Below the pieces are notes generated by a model that was not told the origin of the DNA, searched no databases, and worked only from the letters and a program-made list of their open reading frames with translations. A stretch of DNA of 64,000 nucleotides from Muribaculaceae bacterium (GTDB taxonomy: Bacteria; Bacteroidota; Bacteroidia; Bacteroidales; Muribaculaceae): the NCBI GenBank assembly GCA_023665425.1, contig JAMPDX010000003.1:1-64000 (forward strand), written 5' to 3'. The translations under genes were made by a program, and so were the position numbers. This document shows positions 44,637 through 51,472 of this stretch, piece after piece (position 1 is the first letter of the stretch; each line of letters starts with the position of its first letter).

Positions 44637-44690
44637 ATCCCCCAAAATTTCTATTGCGAGGTGTTATCCGCTTTAGAAATTTTGGGGGAT
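44637..44690 (-). terminator. Terminator of the TPR gene
   Basis: ATCCCCCAAAATTTC (44637-44651) and GAAATTTTGGGGGAT (44676-44690) form a perfect 15-bp inverted repeat with a 24-nt loop. It lies 28 bp after the TPR gene stop and upstream of the nqrA promoter. Confidence 0.8.
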
Positions 44691-44718
44691 AGTATATCGG
44701 AACTATTATTGTGGTCTA

Positions 44719-46434
44719 TCAGAGCTTCTTGATGATATCTGCGATTGCAGTGTCGTTGGGGTTAAGGTCAAGATACTTCTGGAGATATTCGCGAGCCTTT
44801 GCCTTGTCATTCTCCTGAATGTAGTTACCGCCGATAAAGCGATACATACTGGAGACATCGTAAGTATTATTGGCTGTCAGACCACCGTTAGCATCGACAA
44901 GGGCGAGAGATTGGAAGTAATTCTCGGCAGCTTTGCTGTTGTCTCCCTTTGCACGGTAGATGTCACCCAGACGCTTGGGAACGAGATACTTATAGTTGTC
45001 AGCCAGGTGCTCAGCAGCCTTGTTGATGGCATTCTCGCTCATATTCAAGTATTTAGTCTTGGTAGCATCATCAATGCCCTCAGTGCTTGCTGCATAGTAA
45101 GCATAGTCTGAAAGGGCGTTGTAGTCAGAAGCTGAGGCCTCTGCGCCGAGGAGCTCAATGGCTTTGGCCATAGAGTCAGCAGCCTTGGGATAGTTGGATA
45201 TTTCCTTTGACAAATACAAGCGTGCAGCCTCCTTATACATGGCGGGATTATCAGAATAGTCATTAATACCGGTCTCGAGGACGGTGAGAGCATCCTGAGT
45301 ACGACCTGCCTTGAGCATATCGCCGGCTATGGCTGAATAGTCGCCATAAGCAAAGACATTCTTGTCATTCTTGAGTTTGAGCAGTTGCTCACCAAGGGTA
45401 AGCGCATCGGGGCGGCCGGCACGGCTTGCAAAGAGGTATTGCAGACGTCGAGCGGTAAAGTTGTCGGGGTCTTTGGCTAAAATAGCAGTAGCCTCATCAT
45501 AACCCTTGTTGAAGTCCTCTACGAAGTAAAGCATAGCCAAGTATCTTACTTCATCTTGAGCGAAGTGGTTGGGGTTCTTCACCAGCTTGCCGTATTGAGC
45601 GATGGCGTCCTGCACCTTGCCGCGTTCATATAGACGCTCTGCAAGTTCGCGCTGACCAAGTGCTGAGTTAGGATTGTTTTGCAGCAATGTGTTGAGCTGT
45701 GCAATAGCCTCATCAAAACGATTTACGGTGAAGAGCTTGTCAGCATACTTGATATAACCTTCAGCAGCTTTGGGGTTGACACGGATAGCCTGTTCATAGT
45801 CGTTGCAAGCATCTCCCACCTTCTGGCTGTCACCATTGGCAGCATCAAACTTCATATCTCCGATAAACATATAGAAGTCCTGGTCATTGGGAGCCCACTG
45901 AGGTTTGTTTGAGAGTGCCTGCTTCTGCACCAGCTTGTTGCCCTTCTCGATAGCCTTGTCCATCTGCTTGGCATAGATAGTGGGATTAACGTCATAATAA
46001 GCGCGTGCTACAGCGGCATAAACGCCGGCATCCTTGCCACCCAACTTCTCGGCCTTCTTGAAGTAATCTTCAGCGGCTTTGCTGTCGCTGTTGATAAGCT
46101 CGATGTTGCCGAGACCTACATAGTTGAAGGGGTTATCGGCATCGGCAGCCAGACCTTTGTTGAAGAAAGAGAGCGCATCATTCTTATATGTATTGGCATC
46201 GGCAGAGCCGGTACGCTTGGCGCTATAGTAGCGAGCCAACTGTATCTGTCCCAGATAGAAGTATGCCTCAGCCTTATTGGTGTCAGCGTTGTTGAGATTG
46301 CGAGTAAGCAACTCCTCGGCATCGGCAAATCTATCTGCCTTGTAATATTCTACGCCGTCTTTGTACCCCTGTGCCCAGGCACTGAGCGCAGCGGCACCGG
46401 CGAGTGTGAGGGTAAGTAAGAATTTGAACTTCAT
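44719..46434 (-). CDS. Secreted tetratricopeptide-repeat protein
   Basis: A 571-residue protein with a signal peptide (1-21, ending SAWAQ) and about a dozen TPR-like helical pairs along its whole length, for example AEAYFYLGQIQLARYYSA, PFNYVGLGNIELINSDSKAAEDYFKKAEKL and AEGYIKYADKLFTVNRFDEAIAQLNTLL (family pattern). It is probably a periplasmic scaffold. In other Bacteroidales a similar TPR protein follows a PstS-like gene near the TonB operon; here the PstS-like gene is directly upstream but the TonB operon is 20 kb away. Confidence 0.8.
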   Translation of the reverse strand: MKFKFLLTLTLAGAAALSAWAQGYKDGVEYYKADRFADAEELLTRNLNNADTNKAEAYFYLGQIQLARYYSAKRTGSADANTYKNDALSFFNKGLAADADNPFNYVGLGNIELINSDSKAAEDYFKKAEKLGGKDAGVYAAVARAYYDVNPTIYAKQMDKAIEKGNKLVQKQALSNKPQWAPNDQDFYMFIGDMKFDAANGDSQKVGDACNDYEQAIRVNPKAAEGYIKYADKLFTVNRFDEAIAQLNTLLQNNPNSALGQRELAERLYERGKVQDAIAQYGKLVKNPNHFAQDEVRYLAMLYFVEDFNKGYDEATAILAKDPDNFTARRLQYLFASRAGRPDALTLGEQLLKLKNDKNVFAYGDYSAIAGDMLKAGRTQDALTVLETGINDYSDNPAMYKEAARLYLSKEISNYPKAADSMAKAIELLGAEASASDYNALSDYAYYAASTEGIDDATKTKYLNMSENAINKAAEHLADNYKYLVPKRLGDIYRAKGDNSKAAENYFQSLALVDANGGLTANNTYDVSSMYRFIGGNYIQENDKAKAREYLQKYLDLNPNDTAIADIIKKL

Positions 46435-46510
46435 TGTATTATCGTGTTAAATATTATTTCTTGTGTGATAAATGTCTATCTGCCTGATCTGAGTCGTGAT
46501 TGACGCAATC

Positions 46511-46554
46511 AAACCTGCGGTTTATATTATGACAACGTAAAAAACCACAGGTTT
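46511..46554 (-). terminator. Hairpin between the PstS-like and TPR genes
   Basis: AAACCTGCGGTTT (46511-46523) pairs with AAACCACAGGTTT (46542-46554) with one mismatch. It directly abuts the palindromic element at 46555-46649. It may attenuate or end transcription from the PstS-like gene. Confidence 0.55.
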
Positions 46555-46649
46555 AGTGCCTACTCAATTTAAATTAAACTTTTTGTGGCCAAGCTCATTT
46601 GTAATTGGAACCATATGCCCTAAAGTTCAATTTAAATTGAGCAGCCACT
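46555..46649. repeat. Palindromic element, same arm family as 8050-8187
   Basis: The arms at 46555-46582 and 46622-46649 are inverted 28-mers with 25/28 matches around TGCTCAATTTAAATT. The interior is shorter than in the copy before lpxK. It fills part of the 257-bp gap between two minus-strand genes. Confidence 0.82.
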
Positions 46650-46691
46650 TATTTGCTAAAACCATTTTTATTTGGTACTCTTGTGTTAATT

Positions 46692-47702
46692 TTATTGCAG
46701 CTCAATCACTCTGGTGGGCACTTGATAGGGTAAGATGCCGGTCATCAACAATATCTTTTGGCCGATAAAGCCGGTGACGAAGGAATAGAATGAGTGACCT
46801 ACAGAGTTGTTGGCAGCTGTGGATATCATATATACAGTACGCATCAAAGGGTATTGGGACTTACCGGTATATTCGTCTCCATAGATGCTCCGTTGGTCAG
46901 GCTTATAGCCCACCACATCATCATCTTTACGCACCTTGAGCACCTTGACCTGATCTGTAAAGTTTATGACAAGGTCATCAACTGTCTCATCCTCCAGATG
47001 GCTTATGACATTGCTGTCAATCTTGTCCTTATTAAGATCCTGCTTTACGCGCTCCAAGTTCTCGCCCAGCCAGCTCACACTGATGAAGCCGATAGCATTC
47101 TTGTTATGAGCCACGAAATCTATAACGTCCTGATTGCTCTTCTGGGCATATACATTAGAACGGAATTCAGCACCCTTAGGCAAGAATTTGCTTTCGATAT
47201 ATGACACATTAGCTGAACCCAGGCGGTCAAAGACCACTGTGATGGAGTCCTCGGGATTACCGGCCAACTGGCGCCACAAATCCACCTTGCCGGAGAAGAT
47301 ATCCTTAAGGTCTTGTATGGTGACCGTGTTCACCGGGTTATCTTTATTGACAATAAGCGCTACGGCATCGATAGCAATCTCCTGCTGACGCACTATGCGC
47401 TTATTGTTATCCTTGATGTAATCAATCTGTGCCTGCGTGAGAGGCTTGCTGGTTATGGCTATTGTGCATGAGTCTTTGATCAAGCCGTTGATGGCATCCA
47501 CCTCACTCATATATGACGGAATGACATAGGAGCCGGGATACTGATACTCAAAAACCTGTATCTCTTGCTCCATAAAGCTCTTGAAGCCCTCATCAGCATA
47601 AAGCTTGACATTTCCCTCATTATACTTCTGAGTGGAATGTCGGCAAGCACATACCCCCAAAAGCACTGCACATAGCGATAAAGCGTATAGTATCTTCTTC
47701 AT
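46692..47702 (-). CDS. PstS-like phosphate-binding lipoprotein
   Basis: 336 residues from ATG 47702 (the frame is open six codons further, but MKKILYALSLCAVLLGVCAC is a proper lipoprotein signal with acylated Cys about 20). The mature part is a type-2 periplasmic binding fold of the PBP-like/PstS family: KLYADEGFKSFMEQEIQVFE, PVNTVTIQDLKDIFSGKVDLW and NAIGFISVSWLG are typical. No pstCAB genes are nearby, so it may work outside a classical phosphate transporter. Confidence 0.85.
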   Translation of the reverse strand: MKKILYALSLCAVLLGVCACRHSTQKYNEGNVKLYADEGFKSFMEQEIQVFEYQYPGSYVIPSYMSEVDAINGLIKDSCTIAITSKPLTQAQIDYIKDNNKRIVRQQEIAIDAVALIVNKDNPVNTVTIQDLKDIFSGKVDLWRQLAGNPEDSITVVFDRLGSANVSYIESKFLPKGAEFRSNVYAQKSNQDVIDFVAHNKNAIGFISVSWLGENLERVKQDLNKDKIDSNVISHLEDETVDDLVINFTDQVKVLKVRKDDDVVGYKPDQRSIYGDEYTGKSQYPLMRTVYMISTAANNSVGHSFYSFVTGFIGQKILLMTGILPYQVPTRVIELQ

Positions 47703-47753
47703 TTCTTGGGTTTTATACAATTATATTAACAATATGGCCATTCGAGCTATACC

Positions 47754-47780
47754 GAAGGGCTCTCTGAGAGCCCTTCTTTA
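47754..47780. terminator. Hairpin between the small membrane protein and PstS-like genes
   Basis: GAAGGGCTC (47754-47762) pairs with GAGCCCTTC (47768-47776) around a 5-nt loop. The T-rich side (TTTAAT) is on the plus strand although both flanking genes run on the minus strand, so its role is uncertain. Confidence 0.5.
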
Positions 47781-47822
47781 ATACTGTCGCTGCGAGGGCG
47801 GTGTGATTATGTGTCTCAGGTA

Positions 47823-48038
47823 CTAACTCCAACCCTTGTACAGACGATATCCTCGCCATATACCATAGACTACAAACAGGCATCCCATAGCTATTGCTAT
47901 GCCCTCGGGCAACCAACTCTTGAACACGCCACAAAGGCAACATACGCCTACACCGACGTAAATGAGTATCATGAAAATACCAAATATGATACGGGCACTG
48001 CGAGGAGTACCGTTGACGTTGTTGACATTTGAACTCAT
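47823..48038 (-). CDS. Small two-helix membrane protein
   Basis: A 71-residue protein with a polar N-terminus (1-15) and two predicted transmembrane helices (about 17-38 and 43-62), ending RGYRLYKGWS. Similar small proteins precede PstS-like genes in Bacteroidales, but I cannot name a function. It is 120 bp upstream of the PstS-like gene on the same strand. Confidence 0.7.
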   Translation of the reverse strand: MSSNVNNVNGTPRSARIIFGIFMILIYVGVGVCCLCGVFKSWLPEGIAIAMGCLFVVYGIWRGYRLYKGWS

Positions 48039-48154
48039 AGTTATATTTATTTAGAGGTTGTTAAATAAGTTTTATTATTTAACAAAATTGGCTAACGTTG
48101 TGTTCATATTTATGAGCTCGTTTTTTTAGTTGACGATGTAAAATTAGCAAAAAT

Positions 48155-48184
48155 ATTGGATACAGAAAAATTTTTGTAATTTTG
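48155..48184 (+). promoter_or_regulatory. Promoter of the SDR gene
   Basis: TAATTTTG (48177-48184) is a good -7 box; ATTG (48155-48158) 18 bp upstream is a weak -33. The leader to ATG 48245 is about 55 nt. Confidence 0.55.
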
Positions 48185-48244
48185 AGGTCGCAACGTTTCC
48201 GGGCGAGGATACTTATATAATTGATTAGCAAAGGAATAAAAGAT

Positions 48245-48979
48245 ATGAAGAAGATTATAATAGTTGGAGCGACATCAGGCATTGGCAGAGCATTGACCGA
48301 GGCTTTGGCCTGTCGGGGAGTGCGTGTTGGCATCGCCGGCCGGTCAGCCGACATGCTTGAGGAGTTGTCCCTGAAATATCCCGGGCGGATAGTATCCGAG
48401 GTGATAGACATTACCAAGCCAAGGGCTGTGGAGGCCCTACAGGAGTTGATAGGACGTCTGGGTGGCATGGATATTTACATTCATACCGCCGGAATAGCGC
48501 TGCGCAACCCACAGATGGATCCTGAAAATGAGGTCGCGGTGGCAGAGACCAATGCTGTGGGACTGGCAAGAATGTGCTGCGCGGTATTCAAATATTTCAT
48601 GGAGACAGGCCTTAGCGGTCAAATAGCCGCTGTAAGCTCGGTGGCCGGCACTCGTGGTATCGGCGAACTGGCAGCATACTCGGCATCCAAGAGTTTTGAC
48701 GCCACATATCTCGAGGCTCTTCGGCAATTGGCTCATGCCAAAAGTCTTGACATCTCTATTACTGACATCCGCCCCGGGTGGATACGTACTCCGCTCGTAG
48801 ACCCGAATAAGAAATATCCACTTGAGATGACCCTTGATCAGGTTATCCCGCAAATACTCAAAGCCATTATCCGCCGCAAGCGAGTAGCCGTAATCGATTG
48901 GCGTTGGTCAATACTGTGTAGATTATGGCGACATCTTCCTGCAACTATCTGGCAAAATATGTCCGGTTTCGGACTTTAA
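48245..48979 (+). CDS. Short-chain dehydrogenase/reductase
   Basis: 244 residues from ATG 48245 (MKKIIIVGATSGIG; an in-frame ATG eight codons upstream is less likely). The Rossmann motif is GATSGIG and AGRS follows beta-2, suggesting NADP preference. HTAGIA stands in for NNAG, and the catalytic Ser, Tyr and Lys are in AVSSVAG and YSASK. A hydrophobic or amphipathic C-terminus (DWRWSILCRLWRHLP) may touch the membrane. The substrate is unknown. It is transcribed towards the RiPP-like cluster but ends before that cluster's own promoter. Confidence 0.85.
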   Translation: MKKIIIVGATSGIGRALTEALACRGVRVGIAGRSADMLEELSLKYPGRIVSEVIDITKPRAVEALQELIGRLGGMDIYIHTAGIALRNPQMDPENEVAVAETNAVGLARMCCAVFKYFMETGLSGQIAAVSSVAGTRGIGELAAYSASKSFDATYLEALRQLAHAKSLDISITDIRPGWIRTPLVDPNKKYPLEMTLDQVIPQILKAIIRRKRVAVIDWRWSILCRLWRHLPATIWQNMSGFGL

Positions 48980-49065
48980 TATTCAGGCTTTTGCAAGTCG
49001 TTTAAATAATACGATTCGTAGAAAATCTCTAAAAAAATCACATCATCTTATTTTTTTTGAAAATA

Positions 49066-49099
49066 TTTGCTTAGTATTAAAAAAAATATATTAACTTTG
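49066..49099 (+). promoter_or_regulatory. Promoter of the RiPP-like cluster
   Basis: TTTG (49066-49069) and TAACTTTG (49092-49099) are 22 bp apart in an A/T-rich stretch, 25 bp before the radical SAM ATG. The decayed copy has the corresponding promoter at 2530-2560. Confidence 0.65.
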
Positions 49100-49124
49100 C
49101 CAAATAACGACACATCAATAGCAT

Positions 49125-50441
49125 ATGAAGCTGAGCCTATACAATAATATATTAGATACAGATAATAATATTTTGCTTGTTTACAACGCGTTGTCCGATA
49201 AGTATGTAGCTACTTCCGAGTATATAAGCTTGGCAGAACACACACATCCAGAACTTGTAAGCAACGAGGCACTGCGTTCAGAGCTGCTGGATATTGGCTT
49301 TTGGGTTGAAGACAGTATCGATGAAGCCGAACAAGTAAGAGAATTAATTCAAAAGCACGACCACTGTCTTGACACATTTCACCTACACATAAACCCCACT
49401 GTGGATTGCAACTTCAGATGCTGGTATTGTTATGAAGACCATAAGGCCGGTTCTCGCATGAAATCTGAAACCGTCAGTGCAATCAAAAGGCTTATTGAGC
49501 GAAAAATCGCAGATACACCTGAGCTGAAAGTTATTCATTTATCCTTCTTCGGTGGAGAGCCTCTTATGGGGTTTGAAAATGTAGTAAAACCCTTGATGTT
49601 AACAACTAAAGCGTTGTGTAAGGCTCACAATATATTACATACGTTCCATTTCACAACAAACGGATATCTGATAAACGAGCGGATGCTTGATTTCTTTGAA
49701 GATTATGGGTCAAGTTTTCAAATCACGCTCGATGGCTATCGCGAACATCACGATAAAGTGCGAAAAACTCGGAGTGGCAAAGGGAGCTATGACCAAATTG
49801 TCCATAATATAATTGAGTTGGTCAATCGCCAATGCAGCGTATTAGTGCGCATCAACTTCACAACTGAAAACATAGATAGTATTGCTGAAGTAATGAACGA
49901 CTTCAGGAATCTGACATCCGAGCAGAAACAGTACACACGATTTGATTTACAAAGAGTATGGCAAGACTCATGCGGAGAAATAGATGAGCGAGTTACAGCC
50001 ATTGTCGCTGATTATCAGCAAAAATTGCGCGATATGGGTTTTAATGTCTCATTTTATCGCACTCATGATGCTGTGCGCAGCTCCTGTTATGGAGACAAAC
50101 GCAATTATCAACTCATCAATTATGATGGGGGTGTTTATCTATGCACAGCTCGTGACTTTGACGATGCTCATCGTGCCGGCACAATCAACTCAGATGGTAC
50201 AATCGAGTGGCGCAACAATGCACAAGAATGTCGACTATCTGCCAAATTTTCAAAACCTATATGTCATACTTGCCGTATCGCTCCAATTTGTGGTGGCGGA
50301 TGCTGTACTCAAGCCTTAGAACATCCGGAACCTGACAAATGCATATACGGATATGGCAATGAGCAGTTGGATGCAATAGTCGCAACTCGTTTCGAACAAC
50401 TATATATGTTAGATGGTTCATCTAATATACACTCACTATGA
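49125..50441 (+). CDS. Radical SAM/SPASM peptide maturase
   Basis: A 438-residue enzyme. An N-terminal region (1-84) with no obvious catalytic motif may bind the leader. The radical SAM cluster motif C-x3-C-x2-C is Cys95, Cys99 and Cys102 (PTVDCNFRCWYCYE). FFGGEP near 146 is the SAM-binding GGE loop, and TTNGYLI and QITLDGYREHHD follow. The SPASM region has Cys340 and the cluster Cys380, 383, 389, 393, 394 and 406. Such enzymes install thioether or C-C links in ribosomal peptides. It is followed after 19 bp by the first of two Cys-rich peptides, its likely substrates. Confidence 0.92.
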   Translation: MKLSLYNNILDTDNNILLVYNALSDKYVATSEYISLAEHTHPELVSNEALRSELLDIGFWVEDSIDEAEQVRELIQKHDHCLDTFHLHINPTVDCNFRCWYCYEDHKAGSRMKSETVSAIKRLIERKIADTPELKVIHLSFFGGEPLMGFENVVKPLMLTTKALCKAHNILHTFHFTTNGYLINERMLDFFEDYGSSFQITLDGYREHHDKVRKTRSGKGSYDQIVHNIIELVNRQCSVLVRINFTTENIDSIAEVMNDFRNLTSEQKQYTRFDLQRVWQDSCGEIDERVTAIVADYQQKLRDMGFNVSFYRTHDAVRSSCYGDKRNYQLINYDGGVYLCTARDFDDAHRAGTINSDGTIEWRNNAQECRLSAKFSKPICHTCRIAPICGGGCCTQALEHPEPDKCIYGYGNEQLDAIVATRFEQLYMLDGSSNIHSL

Positions 50442-50460
50442 ACTAAAATAACAAAGAGCC

Positions 50461-50721
50461 ATGACACAGAAAAACAGAATACATCGGTTTCTCAAAAACG
50501 AGTTAGTATCCAAAGTTAACAAACAGCAGTCATCAGTATCATTTGGCAATTCAAAAGAGTCAGAAAGCGAAGGCTATAACGAATACAAATGCAAAAACGC
50601 AGCCCTTAGGGGATGCGGTTCTAACTTCCGGAAGTGTACCAATGAGTTAGACAAATGCAAGGAGTCTGCCAACACACTTGAGTGTACTAACAAGTCAATA
50701 TATTACGATTCCAACTCCTAA
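50461..50721 (+). CDS. Cys-rich precursor peptide 1 (RiPP candidate)
   Basis: An 86-residue peptide. The leader-like N-terminus MTQKNRIHRFLKNEL is basic and amphipathic. It is followed by VSFGN (26-30), then a Ser/Glu-rich stretch, NEY, and a core with five Cys at 44, 52, 59, 66 and 75 (spacing 7, 6, 6, 8). The leader and the first Cys spacings match the second peptide. The C39 peptidase of the ABC exporter probably cuts near FGN. I do not recognise the family; its activity is unknown. Confidence 0.85.
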   Translation: MTQKNRIHRFLKNELVSKVNKQQSSVSFGNSKESESEGYNEYKCKNAALRGCGSNFRKCTNELDKCKESANTLECTNKSIYYDSNS

Positions 50722-50792
50722 CCCAAATCTAAAATGCAGATTATAACCAGCATCGAGCCAATAAATATGTATAACATTAATCATTAAAAATC

Positions 50793-51104
50793 ATGAGTCA
50801 AAAATCAAGAATTCATGACTTTGTCAAGAGTCAGCTTGCCGAAGCTTTCACCGAAGGGAAAGGCACCGTGGTCTTTGGAGCAGGTCCAAATTCGTTAGAC
50901 GGGACGAACGAGTATGCGTGTCAAAACTATTCAACATTAGCTTGTGATACAAATGCAAGTTCATGTGTAAATCACGGAGTATGTTCATTTGCAAAGAATG
51001 AATACAAATGCACGAGTCTCGATCCGCCAAACCTTAACGTCACAGTCAGCTGTGGCTCTAATCGCCTTACAACCTGCAGTGGGACCAACTCGTTTTGTCT
51101 ATAA
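50793..51104 (+). CDS. Cys-rich precursor peptide 2 (RiPP candidate)
   Basis: A 103-residue peptide with the leader MSQKSRIHDFVKSQL, the block VVFGA (26-30), and a core starting NEYACQN. Eight Cys lie at 43, 51, 58, 64, 73, 87, 95 and 102. The first five follow nearly the pattern of peptide 1 (7, 6, 5, 8), and the last three repeat the C-x7-C-x6-C unit. It lies 71 bp after peptide 1. A stop is followed by a non-coding region with a strong hairpin. Confidence 0.85.
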   Translation: MSQKSRIHDFVKSQLAEAFTEGKGTVVFGAGPNSLDGTNEYACQNYSTLACDTNASSCVNHGVCSFAKNEYKCTSLDPPNLNVTVSCGSNRLTTCSGTNSFCL

Positions 51105-51472
51105 GTAGCTGAATATCTACATACTACAAAACAGTTACCTTTAAACGTAAAAGATCAGAAGTTTAGAGTTTAAGGGATATCAATTCGGTACTTTTATCCT
51201 AAACCTCTAACGACTAAATTCCTAATCACTGACTTATCGCAAGTTGATAACTTGCGATAAGTCGAATAATTTAATTATTAGGTGTGTTCTAATTAACAAT
51301 AGATTGGATTTTTTCGCAATAACCTGGATATCAAATATTTACAAAACTAAATTCGTGAATATAAGTTAGTTACTATCAAGGATTTATGAAATTATTGCCG
51401 TATCATTGTTCGTCAAGAATTAACCTTAATACGTAATCGCTTTAATATATGGACTCAAAATACCTTCAAGCA
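51105..51472 (+). other. Gene-free stretch between precursor and barrel genes
   Basis: It holds an imperfect inverted repeat (51161-51178 with 51196-51211), a perfect hairpin (51231-51263) and an A/T-rich upstream region of the barrel gene in which I find no full TTTG/TAnnTTTG pair. Short open frames here (for example 16 codons from 51386) lack the leader motif and are not called. Confidence 0.6.
51231..51263 (+). terminator. Perfect 15-bp hairpin after the precursor genes
   Basis: GACTTATCGCAAGTT (51231-51245) pairs perfectly with AACTTGCGATAAGTC (51249-51263) around GAT, followed by an A/T-rich tract. It probably stops or attenuates transcripts after the precursors, letting them be made in excess over the barrel and exporter. 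Confidence 0.7.

Noticed and set aside
51386..51436. 16-codon open frame MKLLPYHCSSRINLNT between precursor 2 and the barrel gene
   Set aside because: It has a single Cys and none of the shared leader motif, so it is not a third precursor.
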